Shown in pieces: positions 1 through 11,430 of a DNA stretch of 64,000 bases. The translations under genes and the position numbers were made by a program. The stretch spans positions 62,001 to 126,000 of the forward strand of contig JAFISE010000043.1 of assembly GCA_022560025.1 (NCBI GenBank), written 5' to 3'. Position 1 is the stretch's first letter. Every line of letters begins with the position of its first letter. The stretch is from Stagonosporopsis chrysanthemi (lineage: Eukaryota; Ascomycota; Dothideomycetes; Pleosporales; Didymellaceae). The notes below the pieces were generated by a model that worked only from the letters and a program-made list of their open reading frames with translations, was not told where the DNA came from and did not search any database.

Positions 1-755
1 CGTTCTTGGACGGTACAAAGAGTGCGCTGGAAATGGCAGCTGTTGCGAACGGTTGTGACCTGACGCCACCCACTGATGGCCTTGCCTTTCCTCCATGTGG
101 TACGCACGATCTGCCTGAAGTGCTGAAACCCAGGAGCGACGGTGGCCAAATGGAGAAAAAAGGTACAGTCGAGGTTGTATCGTGTTTGGAGAAAGATGGC
201 CGAGCTGTATTCAACGATTTGCGATGGGGTGTATACGTCGTCATTGAAGCGCCAGGAGAATATCAGAGAGAGTGCTTCAAACAGTACGGACTTAAAACGG
301 ACTCGACTGGCTGGTATGCAGCGCAATACAAACCGTACCATCTCATCGGACTCGAGCTTGGTATTTCTGTTGCCAGTATCATGGTCCGCGGCGAGCCTAC
401 CAGTCAGTGTAAGACTTGGTCGGGTGACGTGGTCGCAACAGCCAAGCGCGATCTCAAAGCTGGCGAGAAGTTGGACGGCGAAGGAGGCTTCATGGTATAT
501 GGCAAACTCATGACTGCCGTAGACTCGTTGAAGATTGAAGGTTTGCCCATTGGCCTTGCACACGGACTTGTATTGAAGCAAGATGTGAAGAAAGACCACG
601 GTCTGTCTTGGTCGGACGTGGACTACAGTGAGAAGAGTCAAGCAGTAGCGTTTCGACGCGAGATGGAAGCTGTGTACCGAGGGGAATTCAGAGCAGCTGG
701 GGTGTTGGTGAAGAATGAGACGAACGGCGTCCGCAATTCCATCGTAGCACCTTGA
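1..755 (+). CDS. SAF-domain oxidoreductase, homoserine-dehydrogenase-like (5' truncated by window edge)
   Basis: The open frame is already open at the window's left edge (codons run from base 3) and stops at 753-755, so only about 250 C-terminal residues are seen. It resembles the C-terminal half of the predicted homoserine dehydrogenase-like oxidoreductases that end in a SAF domain (COG4091 type). The NAD(P)-binding Rossmann part would lie upstream, outside the window. Seen here are a conserved-looking block ending in a WYAAQYKPYHLIGLE-type segment, then a SAF-like stretch (VVATAKRDLKAGEKLDGEGG), then LPIGLAHGL and a Ser/Asp-rich tail. In bacteria, relatives are placed in sugar-acid or four-carbon catabolism; the substrate of the fungal copy is not known to me. 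A transporter gene follows 0.5 kb downstream on the same strand, which is compatible with a small catabolic pair. The family call is from memory of the SAF pattern. Confidence 0.6.
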   Translation, partial: FLDGTKSALEMAAVANGCDLTPPTDGLAFPPCGTHDLPEVLKPRSDGGQMEKKGTVEVVSCLEKDGRAVFNDLRWGVYVVIEAPGEYQRECFKQYGLKTDSTGWYAAQYKPYHLIGLELGISVASIMVRGEPTSQCKTWSGDVVATAKRDLKAGEKLDGEGGFMVYGKLMTAVDSLKIEGLPIGLAHGLVLKQDVKKDHGLSWSDVDYSEKSQAVAFRREMEAVYRGEFRAAGVLVKNETNGVRNSIVAP

Positions 756-1283
756 GCCGGTTTCGGTGAAGGCAACATGTAGGGCAGTTACTGTAAGTCA
801 GAGGAAAGTCTTTAGTGATCAGGAAGGGACATATTCAGCATGGATATTCTTATCACAGTAATTTAAGCATTACCTGTAAGTCGCGGATCCCGCGAAGCGA
901 TGATCTTACCCGCATGCGCTTACGCTGTTAGGGTTGCGTGGTCGTCAATCCAGCTTCCGATGGCGTGCTCGAACACCACAACGTCGTCTCCCCGGCTATT
1001 AACCCCACACGAAGCTTTGTCGCCAATGATGGTGCTTTCTTGTATTGTCGCTAAGCCTTTATGGCTTCCCCCAAGATCTTGGTGTCCGTGACGTGTGGAG
1101 GCGTTTGCTATTCCCTTAGGATTACCGGTGGGAGTTGACCCGGAGATTATGATTTAAAGGTAGTTGTATCGCTCGGTTGCTTGAGAGATCGCTGATACGT
1201 CGTTTTGTGTTGACTCCGGTTTACGGATCTTCAGTCCAAAATTGTGAGACTGTCAATTGCAAAGCTTCAAGTCAATACCCGCA
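756..1283. other. Intergenic region, 3' end of oxidoreductase and promoter of MFS gene
   Basis: About 530 bp between two plus-strand genes, with no supported gene. A TTATCA (TGATAA on the other strand) near 850 fits the fungal GATA-factor consensus. That would be sensible upstream of a nitrogen-related permease, but a single site is weak evidence. Confidence 0.4.
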
Positions 1284-3005
1284 ATGGCGTCACACAGCAA
1301 AGAAGCGGACGTTATTCAACATACGCCTGCAATATCGTCCGGAGCCTCCTCACAGTTCGACGATACTTACGAGGCCTATAAGAACAACCAGAACGCCGAG
1401 ACTGATCCAGCAGAAGCAAAACAAACACTCAGAAAGATCGATTTTCACATAGTGCCTATTTTGTTCTTCACATATCTACTTCAATACCTTGACAAGAACG
1501 GTATCAACTATGCCTCTGCATTTGGACTGCAGGAGGGTACCAACCTAAAGGGGCAGGACTACTCATGGCTAGGTCAGTGAGACAGTGAGATCTGGGAACA
1601 ACTCCGCTAATGAGACTTAGGTAGTATCTTTTACTTTGGGTATCTCGCCGGCCAATATCCGGCAGGGTATCTGTTACAACGACTACCCATGGCCAAGTTC
1701 CTCGGTTTCTGCACACTCGGTCAGTTCAAGATCTTGCTCTGAATAACAATCATTGACACAGTCAGGGTGGGGCATTATTCTCATGACCACACCTGCTTGC
1801 CACAACTTTGCCGGCATGGCTGCGAACCGCTTCCTGCTTGGTCTCCTCGAGGCGACTGTCAATCCAGGCTTTGTGCTAATCATGAGCATGTGGTACACTT
1901 CAGCTGAGCAGCCCCTTCGACTGGGAGCGTACTATTGCACCAACGGCATCGCAACTATGTTCGGCGGACTCATTGGCTACGCAGTGGGGCACATCAAGAC
2001 CGGGCTGCCACGCTGGATGTATGTTTTCTTGATCTTTGGATCCGCGAGTACACTGATGGGCATTGCCATTCTGCTCTTCCTACCTGATCTTCCAACTACA
2101 GCCAGATTCCTTACAGAACGAGAGCGCGGAATCGCCGTCGAGCGAGTGTCTGGGAACAGACAAGGAGTCAAGAATAAACATTTCAAAGTCTATCAAGCAT
2201 GGCAGACAGTGTATGATCCAAAGACCTGGATTTTATTTGTCATGGCAACTGGCGCACAGATACCAAATTCTGCTTTGACCACAGTGAGTACTTTCAAAGG
2301 AGTGTTTCATGCCCAGAACTAAATCCTGCCAGTTCAGTTCGATGATTATCAAGTCCTTTGGTGTCGACACACTCGGAACGCAGTACCTCCAGATCCCTGG
2401 TGGTGCCGTGCAATTTGTGTCTCTCCTTGCTGGCAGCTATATCTGCACGCACTGGCCCAACAGCCGTTGTATCACCATGACCGTGGCCAATATCATCTGC
2501 ATCATCGGCGCCAGTCTCTTGGTATCATTACCAGCCAACAACAAATGGGGTCGACTTGTTGCACTCTGGATGTGCTATTTTCAAGGTCTTGGGTTCAGCA
2601 TGAGCTTGACCATTGTCTCTAGCAACATCGCTGGATACACCAAGAAACAGCTCACTGGGGCCTTTTTGTTCACTGGATACTGCGTTGGAAACATCATCGG
2701 TCCTCAGACATTCAAGAGCAGCGAGGCGCCTGGCTACAAGTCTGCATACATTGCGTAAGTGGTGTTCGCTGGGCACAGATATCGAATCGCTACTAACCAA
2801 TAACTACAGAATGCTGATCGGCTACAGCGTCAAGCTTGTTGCCGTCCTTGTGCTCTTCGCGTACATGTGGTCGGTCAATAAGAAACGCGATAGAGAGTCT
2901 GCGAGTGGCGTTCAGCTCACAGACGAGGAAACGAAGGCAGCCATTGAAGCAGGGATGCACGATGTCACTGAACTCGACAACAAGGGATTTAGATACATAT
3001 TATAG
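1284..3005 (+). CDS. MFS transporter, anion:cation symporter (Dal5/allantoate permease-like) family
   Basis: Five exons: 1284-1572, 1621-1719, 1766-2283, 2333-2754, 2810-3005, giving 507 residues. All four introns (46-55 nt) have GT..AG ends and join in frame. The start is the first ATG of the frame; the codon at 1257 is TTG. The N-terminal half has the typical ACS-family pattern: a KIDFHIVPILF helix, YLDKNGINYA, then a helix with YLAGQYPAGYLLQRLP and the loop GLLEATVNPGFVLIMSMWYT. About 12 hydrophobic helices are expected, with a charged cytosolic tail. Members import small organic anions such as allantoate, nicotinate, pantothenate or biotin across the plasma membrane. The substrate cannot be read from the sequence. 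Confidence 0.9.
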
Positions 3006-4124
3006 TAGACTTGCGTTAGTTGGAGCGCGCCAGCAGTTATGAAATCAGATTGTGGATAAAACTGACTACTTAAGAGAGGCGTAAGAATTTTCGACCATTC
3101 AGTAGTAAAGCCTGCTCCTATCCAAGACAGATAACTCCCGGAATGTAAGGCCGCGAAGAATTGATGTCTAGAAAATTGATAAGCGAAGGATGTGAGGGCA
3201 GTATTACCTTGAAGTACCCCACTTCAGCCTCAGCCTCACTCAAATGCCGTAGCCGACTACCTGACTCGACAAAAGATCTTACCGACAATGCTTTTCGTCA
3301 CAATCGATAGCTATCCAACAGTGATCAAAGACAGATCATCTGGTTCTCCACTATCTATGCATTGGTCCCCTGAAGCCATGCCGTAAGAGGAGTTGCCAGT
3401 TACGCCTACGGCACAGCCCAGCCGAATATGCCTCGAAGACTGCCTAAGAATGCATGCAGTATCTGTTCCCAAGAACATCTTGACCATGTTGTCTTACTTT
3501 GAATGGCCACGCATCGCTCAATTGCTGACAGCATGCGTGCTGTTGGCGATCTAGCTGCACTGTGAGCACACGTGCATCTAACAACGTACGAGATTTCGAC
3601 ACTTCATTTCGATAGCCTGTGCAGTTGAAGCTTGTGACGAAAAAACTACGCCTTGCGAGGCTGAGCCTGCATGTTTACGCGTCTTCTGTCTTGAAGTGTG
3701 GTCCGGTCAGACAGCTCCGCCTCACACACGTGCACATATATGCGCAGCCAGGTTGTAGATCCGCCTCACATTGAGGTTGCACGGCTTCTCACTTACTCCA
3801 CACCAACCGGTCTGTGGCTTAGGTAAGGCTCAATCAAAGTAAGCCAGCACATTGACAATAAAGCCTTACATGAGTCCTCCGGGTCCGAGTTCATATAATT
3901 GCGAAATCCCCCTTTGCAAATGAACCACACCATACTTTTCTCTCTCTCTCAAAGTTCTGAAGTTGGTATAAGAAGATGGCTCCCACCGCAGTCAAAATGC
4001 CGTCACCACTACCTCCCACAGTGCCAAGACCGACAGCCTTGCGCAAGTCTTCGTACCTTGAACCCCCTTGACATCATTCAATCATTCACTTCTTAACAAA
4101 TCTCTCAATCACAAAACAAGCACC
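3006..4124. other. Intergenic region, promoter of small membrane protein gene
   Basis: About 1.1 kb with no supported coding frame. Near the downstream gene there is a TATA-like CATATAATT at about 3892 and a pyrimidine tract (TTTTCTCTCTCTCTC) at about 3933-3948. Both are common core-promoter features of fungal genes. Nothing else was recognised. Confidence 0.4.
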
Positions 4125-4577
4125 ATGTCCGACGCCTACGACCACAAGCTCCAAATCATCTTCGGCATGATCGGCGTGCTAAGCACCCTCCTCACACTAG
4201 CCAGTCTACACAACCGCGACTCACTAGGCTGCATGCTATTCCGCCGGCTATTTCTAGGCCAGGATTTCAGTCGAGGTGCGTAGCAATCTCAGCTATCGCC
4301 TGATAATGGTGGTGTACTAAGTAAAGGCGTGTGTTCAGCAGTACTAGTCGATCCTGAAGCCGCTGGCGATACGGGTACTCGTCTCCTTGCTCAACCTTCA
4401 CGGAGACCTACTATGCCGCCCTCCTACGCCTCCTCAATGTACAGCGTCGCTGATTCGGCCCGTGCGGCATCGTCGTCGTCGTCTCAACATCAGGGTAGAG
4501 GCGCCGTTGGTACGGATGTCTTTGCTTCATCGGTACACAACACCGCTCCGTCAACTCCATCAGTGGCGCAGAAGTAA
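4125..4577 (+). CDS. Small single-span membrane protein of unknown function
   Basis: Two exons, 4125-4275 and 4339-4577, encode 129 residues. The 3' splice site may lie 3 nt further on (CAGCAG), which removes one residue. The start ATG sits in a good context (CACC before it). Residues about 10-28 (IIFGMIGVLSTLLTLASL) form one hydrophobic segment. A short basic stretch follows (FRRLFLG), then a Ser/Thr/Ala-rich tail of about 80 residues that is probably disordered. I recognise no domain. The layout suggests a small anchored protein with a cytosolic disordered tail. The clean intron and the in-frame continuity across it support a real gene. Confidence 0.6.
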
Positions 4578-5298
4578 CGAAACTGCACGTAAAAAGCTTG
4601 TTCGCAGAGGAGAAGCGCCCATGACATACAAGTGACTGCTTTTGTATCATATGTAGAGATCTATCCGAGGTGTCATAGAGGTACATGATGATGACACTTC
4701 GCATTGCCGAATTATGGGAGGGCTGGAGGCGAGGTGAATGGCGGAGCCACGGCGCCTCGTACATGCACATTGGTGGTGTTAGACTAACACGTTCTACTGC
4801 TGAATGGCAACCGTTGCTAAGTTGAGCAGAGAGGTAGCTTGGGTTTTGTGGTACCCGCAACGGCGAGAGGACGAAAACACTGGCCGAGTCCAACACCAGA
4901 CTGCGATATTCGAGACCCACGATAATCACTGCACTGCACTGCCTTGCCTTCAGTTCCATCAAAGACATGTGTTCGCATCTCCAGCAAAAGATTCTGCGGG
5001 CTTAAACTAAAATGCATACGAAGATCGTACCGTTCATGCACATACACCTATACACCGATGCAGTCTTGCCGAGACTCCAACCCATGCCGATTCGTTTGCC
5101 CCTCCAATTCGATAACCATCAAACACCTGGTACAGTATGCATCAATATGCCGTGCAAAAGAGTGGAACCCGGACAACGCCGTCGCTAATGTGTGCAGACT
5201 AAAGGACAGGAAAGGGAAGGAATGTTCAAAGAGTTATGTAATGCAATGCTATGCAGACGCGATAGGGAACGGATGTGCCGAAGCGGTGACGCAGGCAC
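4578..5298. other. Intergenic region between converging genes
   Basis: About 720 bp holding the 3' ends of a plus-strand and a minus-strand gene. Short open frames on both strands have no recognisable protein character. No RNA gene or repeat was seen. Confidence 0.4.
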
Positions 5299-8239
5299 CT
5301 AGATGCGCCTAGATGTTTGGCTGAGTAACCTGTCGGCACGCTCGAAGAAGTTGAGATTGTTTGACCCGTGGCCTGACGGGAGCTTGGGTGTGTTGGGGAC
5401 TGTAGCTTGCGCTGCTGCACCGAGAGCGGCGCTGAGTGGTGTCGCTGGAACGCCTGGCGTGCCGTAGCCGCTTGATCCTTGGGACAAGAGGCTCGCGGTG
5501 GAGTAGGGCTGTGCTGAGTAGGTAGAATTTACCATAGGGACCTGGGTGTTGATGGCGCCGAGGTAGGAAGGGTTTCCGCTTGCACTGAGGCCTGGTCGGT
5601 TGAGAAACCTTGGGGGCTGCGTGCGTGACGTAATCGACGACAGCGAAGGAGGGCCCATGGAGACATGGTTGTTGGACGTCAGATGCGACCACGGCGAACT
5701 GTAGATGGCAGCACTAGCTTCCTTGACCGTCTTGTGAAGTGGCTTCATAAGCTGTTTCACTTCTGGACTCAAAAGCTTGTGATCCTTGCCTTGCTGCGTG
5801 TACGCGGTGGCTAATTCGCCCCATGCCTGAAACAAATGTGAGTTGTGGTGCTTCAGATTAAACAAACAGAACATGGAAACGAACCTTGAAGAAACCCATG
5901 CACTGCTGCCAGAAATCGGCCTGGTCGCGGGTGTAGCTATCCTTCAACTGCATCTGCGACAAGCGGCTCGCAAGAGGAATTGTCATCGACTGCACCTCGT
6001 TGCTCTTATCAATGAGGCCAGCAAGTGCTTTCACTCGGGGATGTTCAGAGTCCAAGTCTCGTCGCAAGACGTCGAACTGATCTCTGAGCAGGCGTGTGAT
6101 CTGGGGAATGGATGTTCGACAGCTCTCGCTAGCGTTCCTGAGCCTTTGGTACACTCGGTCAAATTGAGCATCCTCGTCGGACTCCTCGAAGCTGCTGGTC
6201 ATCGTATTTGTCCGGGTCATGTTCGTAGCCAACGTCGAGAAGGACTCTCCTGATCTAGGTGTGGCAGCGCTGATGCTCGTCATTGTGTTTGTTCGGCTAT
6301 TGTCGCTACTGTGCAAAGTGACGGGCGGCGGTACTTGATATTGACCGCGCTGCGGTGGCGAAGTTGGGAACCGTCGAACTCGTGGTTTTGCGCGTATCGT
6401 GCCAGGTGCGTCTAGTGCGCTAGGCCTTCGAGAGTTTACAGACGTATCCTTGAACTGCGCCCCCAGCACTGAACAGGCGTTCCTCATCTCGATTAGACTA
6501 CCTTGTTGAAGAAACAGAAACGTTCGTAGAACCTGCGGATTTGCGTTCTGTGTGATCTCCGCACGGTTTTCAGCAATCGACAGAGTAATTGACATGAAGG
6601 ACTCTAGACATCGCAGTGCATACATGTACACACTTCTGGAAAGCCTCTGTGCATCTTCCTCATCTTCTTCCACAAGGCTGCTGAACTTGTTGAGAACATC
6701 GCTCAAAGCACGAATGTTGAGGAACGTAGTCGTGAATCGGCGTAAGAAGTCTTCCTTTCGACGGAGGGCTTCTTTCGGTCGTGTGGTCAGCTTGATGGCA
6801 CGGATCATATGGGACACGCAGTCGTGAAGCTGTGAGATGGCATAGAGAAAGTTCCTAGCAGCCTCGACAACGATGTCCGGAGCACGAGAGCCGCGTCTAT
6901 GTTCTCGCACGTCAGACAAAGGCCGGTTCGCCAGCGATCTGACAGTCCCTGTATCTCCATACCCGATGGCCGTGGCAGGACCAGAGACGCCGTTAGCAGC
7001 ATTCGAGGGCATCACGATGCCTTGGCTGAAGCCTCGAAAATGACTGGTTCGTCGCAACTCATCAACCGAGCCAAGCTGCTCAGATGGCTGGTGCTTGTTG
7101 GTGTAGATGCCCATGCGCTTCTGGCGGTGAGTTGAGGGTCCTGCCCCTTCGCTCTGACTCCGGTTGCGCTCATTGAGGCCGGTCGTCAAGAGCAGTGGCG
7201 AGATTGGGGGCCGTTGTTTCGAGCCGTTATTGCTTGTCTGTGAAGACACACGGTAGTGAGATCGATTGGGGATAGGCGGCGCTCCCAGGCCTGGGGAGTC
7301 TGCTCGTCCGTCTGCGAAGCCATCCAGCGTGCTGACGCTGGGCCGCACAGGAAAGCGCCCACCAGCAGCACGCTTTGAAGGGCGGGGTGTCTCCGGATTG
7401 CTCTCGGTCCAGCTCTCGTCGCTCGACGACTCGATCCGTGTACGTTCCATTTCAGCCTGCTGTCGTTGCTTGGAGGTCTGCTGACGCATGAACTTCTTCA
7501 CTTGCGTGGCGATGACGGCATCTCGTTCGTTCTCGTTCGACGGCGAGGGTGCGTTGTCTCTGATAGTGCAGACTTCGGGCGGCGGGAACGTCAGCGGGTT
7601 GCTGTCGAGTTTCAGGACCTGCAGCGTGTTCATGTCCCCCAGGGAGAGCGGCAGCTGTTCGATCTTGTTCTTCGCAATCGCCAAAACTTTGAGCGAGGTC
7701 AAGTTCACAATCCTGTCAGGGATCGACCTGATCTTGTTCCTGCTGACGTCCAGAATCTCCAGCGACGTCATCTCGAGTATCTAAGGCTGGGGTTAGTCTC
7801 GTTTCTGGTGCCACGCAATGGCTGGGCTTCTGGGGAGCAACGCACGGCAGCGGGGATCTCGCGCATGGCGTTGTAGCGCACGTTGAGGTAGCGGAGGCGC
7901 TTGCATTCAATCAGGCGGGAAGGCAGGGTCTGGAGGAGGTTGTGCGAGAGGGCGAGCCTGGCGGAGTCAGCATCTCAGGACAGTCTGCGGTCAGCGTGCT
8001 CGAGGGCTCGGCAGGGCGCACCTCTCGATCTCCTGGCGGATGACATCGATGACTTCGTCGGGCAGGCGCGCAATGTTCTTGTGGCCGAGGTCGATGGTGA
8101 TGCCCGTGTGCTGCTGCTGGACCTCGCGCGGAGCGTCTGGGCCACGCTGGCTGATGTCCTGGCGCGAGTGGGCGAAGGCGGCCTTTGCAAGGGCGACCAC
8201 CTCCTCGTCCGGGATGGGCACAGGCACGTCGTTGCTCAT
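5299..8239 (-). CDS. SOG2: SOG2-like leucine-rich-repeat protein of the RAM (Cbk1/Orb6) morphogenesis network
   Basis: Four exons on the minus strand (8239-8022, 7957-7846, 7780-5885, 5826-5299) encode 917 residues. The start is the ATG opening MSNDVPVP, because upstream codons look like leader sequence. Residues about 55-165 are leucine-rich repeats (ITIDLGHKNIARLP, LALSHNLLQTLP, LNVRYNAMREIP, LDVSRNKIRSIP, LAIAKNKIEQLP, LKLDSNPLTFPP). A long Ser/Pro/Arg-rich linker follows, then a helical C-terminal region with the KLTTRPKEALRRKEDFLRRF type of segment seen in the SOG2 family. SOG2 works with the NDR kinase Cbk1/Orb6 and Mob2 at sites of polarised growth and septation; that role is family knowledge. 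The gene diverges from the gene at 9003 across a 0.76-kb promoter region. Confidence 0.88.
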
Positions 8240-9002
8240 GGCGAGCGGCGGTCGGAGAGGCGGACGGCGGTCGGAGACTGCGCAGACATGCTCATGCAGC
8301 TGCGGCGGGAGCGTCTGCAGCGATGCGGCGGGAGCGAGTGCAGCGATGCGGCAGGTGCGGTCGCTCTCCGCGAGCGAGCCAACGTCCCTTTGCGGCGCTG
8401 GCACTAACCTGTTCCTGTCGACACTCTGACAACGAAACACCACCGCGCCCCGCTGTCACAGGTTCAGGTTGCTCACACACACCGTGTCCTCTGTAGTAGC
8501 AGTCGGCGCCCTCTGCAGCATCCAATGCTCTCGGCAGAATTTCTGCGCGCCGACTCGCATCTCTCCATGCTGCCATGTTCAGATGGCTGCCTCACGTGAG
8601 CCAGGCCGTGGCCATCCGCGGAGAGAGATCTGCGAATTAACGGCCGCCGGCGAGCCTTCCCAGATCTCATCTCATCCTCTCTGCCTTCAGAACGAGGCCG
8701 GTTTTGAGCTGCATGCGCCCAGATGCCTCTGATAGGGTGCGGTTATTCTGGGATGTGCCCATTCGAGGCGCAAATACACTTTCGTCAAGCAACTCGCGTT
8801 CGCACGACGTCTGTTGTTGACAGGCTCCCCAACGGCACATCTACCCAAGCAATCGTGCGCTAGCATGTGGGCCGGGGCCGTATGGGCTGTCTATTTCGTC
8901 ATGTCGATCGAAATATTGAATCCCGCGTGAACTCATGTCTATCACTCAACATTCTCCACAGGTTCGAGACTCGCCATCGACCGAGCGTGCGCAAACGTGG
9001 TC
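8240..9002. other. Divergent promoter region between SOG2 and an unknown gene
   Basis: About 760 bp between two genes transcribed away from each other, so it must hold both promoters. The half next to SOG2 is GC-rich. Several open frames cross it on both strands but none has protein-like composition. No clear TATA element was found. Confidence 0.4.
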
Positions 9003-10172
9003 ATGAACTACGATGACTTTTCGCACCCCATACGTCGTTCCCCCCGAGCGGCGCATGAGCTCCAGCAAGTCTTTGAGCAACTCCAACTCGAGAACAACAG
9101 ACGAGACTACTGTGCAGACGAAAGCGAAGATGACGACGATAGCTATGTGGACGAAGAGATCCCCCCTCTGAGGCCACGAAGACGTCTGGACCTGTGTGAA
9201 GAGCCACCAGCAACAGGTCCTGGTCCGAGCGAACCACCGCCGCGCGCGCCGGCGCATGTGAACCCATTGCGATCTCATCCAGTTCCGAACCATGGTGCAG
9301 CAGATGCTAAGCCAGCGCCGATAACAGCACCAGGAACAAGTCCAGCAACAACACAAGACTCAAGACCTGTCCTTCGGTACCGGTTTTCTCACCCCTTTAG
9401 AGAACAATTATACACCCCACGGCAGCCTGATCCAGCACCTCGTCGCCGTCCGGCGAATCTCGTATCCTACAAGCCCGCCCACCAGCGACTGCATCCCCGT
9501 CTTCGCAAACGGACCTCGTTGGATACGATAGCTTCGGTGACGACGACAGCCTCGGTGGCCGAGTCTGAAGATGCCGATGCAGCTGACGATGAGACGACTA
9601 ATGCAGAAACGTCCGACGTGGAAACGCCCAATCCTTCCATGTTCACCCTCGAATCCGAATATCCCATAACACCAGACGTAGACCTTGGACCGCCGCCTGC
9701 TAAACAACCTCCAACGCCGGGCTCTCTGCCCGAATCCCTACGCACAGCAAGTATCGACTCCATACCAACGATGCCCCCAACAACACCTGTGAGCTCTGCA
9801 GAAACTCACCCACCCAGAGGTATATTGCGGAAGCTGAAGCCTGGCAAGCGGAAGGACGGGGCCGAGGGGGCAGGCAGGATGATCATAGAGCGGACAGTCT
9901 CTGTAGATCAAACATCATATCGCTCCAACTCTTCAAGCGCATCCAACACGGTATCCTCCGGCACGCCGTCGCGGTACCCACCCACAGAAGCAGGAAACTC
10001 TCGCTCGAGTAGTACTTGGACAGCAAGCTCGCATGACATCAGTTCGCTGACACCCGAGGAGTTGAAGAAGTGCAAGAAGAAAGGTATCAACCCAGCACTG
10101 TTTGCTGAGATGAAGGCAGCTAGAAAGGGCAAGTGGACGAGTCCAATCGGAGGAAACACGTTTTTGGCTTGA
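9003..10172 (+). CDS. Disordered Ser/Pro/Thr-rich protein of unknown function
   Basis: A single uninterrupted frame of 389 residues starting at the ATG of MNYDDFSHPIRR. The N-terminus has a short amphipathic segment (AAHELQQVFEQLQLENNRRD) followed by an acidic run (DESEDDDDSYVDEE). The middle is rich in Pro, Thr, Ser and Arg and is probably unstructured, with a basic patch at RGILRKLKPGKRK. The last 40 residues look most structured and probably conserved: TPEELKKCKKKGINPALFAEMK followed by a WTSPIGGNTF-type ending. I do not recognise the family. The length of the open frame, its biased composition and its position opposite SOG2 support a real gene. Confidence 0.7.
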   Translation: MNYDDFSHPIRRSPRAAHELQQVFEQLQLENNRRDYCADESEDDDDSYVDEEIPPLRPRRRLDLCEEPPATGPGPSEPPPRAPAHVNPLRSHPVPNHGAADAKPAPITAPGTSPATTQDSRPVLRYRFSHPFREQLYTPRQPDPAPRRRPANLVSYKPAHQRLHPRLRKRTSLDTIASVTTTASVAESEDADAADDETTNAETSDVETPNPSMFTLESEYPITPDVDLGPPPAKQPPTPGSLPESLRTASIDSIPTMPPTTPVSSAETHPPRGILRKLKPGKRKDGAEGAGRMIIERTVSVDQTSYRSNSSSASNTVSSGTPSRYPPTEAGNSRSSSTWTASSHDISSLTPEELKKCKKKGINPALFAEMKAARKGKWTSPIGGNTFLA

Positions 10173-11410
10173 TATTCGGAGACACTGCACTTGACCGTGA
10201 ACTGTCACGACCACATCATAGACATCCCTACGCCAGCACGATATCGAGTATGGGATTGTGCATATGGACTCCACTTCTCTGGACATTGCCAGGCTTACTT
10301 GGACCAAGCGCAAGCCAGTAAATCCTGACCTTGTCACCCACTCGAAACCTTATCATCCATTCGAAGGAGTAAAGTCATACTGCCAACCTCTTGGCACCTA
10401 ACCGCATCCCCGTCGTACGATCTCACAAGTTACAACAACAAGCAAGCTTCACACTACTCGGCGGTAGATCTAGCTCTGCTGGGTATGCACGGCCTCCCGT
10501 CCTTGTCGCAGCTGCATGGTACCCGCAGTTGTGCAATGCCACTTATCTATGACGGCATGACCGCGAGCCTCGATTTGTTTTCGATCTCTATCTGGTTGAT
10601 GCCCCTGGTCTCGTGCCTTATGAGTCTCCATATTTGCATGGCCAGGAGCGGCGCTGCGTTCCACATACGGCGTTTCTCATCTGGTCGACGTTCCGCAAAG
10701 TAGCCAAGACCACCGTGGCACTCCATATCCGGCTCATCTCCAAGCATGTATGATTGGGGAACGTGGTGATGCAGCAAATGTCGAAGGGATACAGGCATGG
10801 TCTGGACATAACACGAGCGGCATCTGCCTGTCGCTAGCGCGACATCAATTCCTGGTGGAGACGCATAATATGAGCGGAACCTCTAGGCAGAGGTCAGACA
10901 AGGTCAGCTTAGCTCGGCTCAGCTTGTTTGTATAGTGTCCAGACAGATATGTTAGAAGTACGATGCATAGCATAGCCTCAACAGAGCATTACCAAGCAAC
11001 TTCAACATAGAATTCCATAGCATCTTACTTGCACGCGTAGCCCACCACCCCTCCAACGTCCCATTATTTCGATCCTACTCGCCACCCCGCATGCTGATGT
11101 ATGATCACCACCGTCACGCTCCCACAAAGCTTGACACCCATCCCTGCAGCACCCTCAAAATAAAGTGGCGACCCTCATCACCACCACACGCTACCCCGCA
11201 GCTGGCCCCTCAAACGGCAATGAGCTCCCGCACGCCCAGACGTCACATACACACCGCACCACGCACCCGCTCTATCCTGCCTTGGCCACAAATCACAGGC
11301 TATGAACGACAAATCACGAGTCCCTAACAACAAACAAACCACAAATCACAATACCACGAGCCCGAGCGGAGCCATCGCCGCTTTTGCGCACCGGGTTTTG
11401 GCCGCGTGCG

Positions 11411-11430
11411 TGCGGTGCGGTGCGGTGCGG
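11411..11430. repeat. Short tandem repeat (TGCGG)x4
   Basis: Four perfect copies of the pentamer TGCGG in a GC-rich intergenic stretch, followed by TGCTGGG. No gene overlaps it. Confidence 0.9.
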
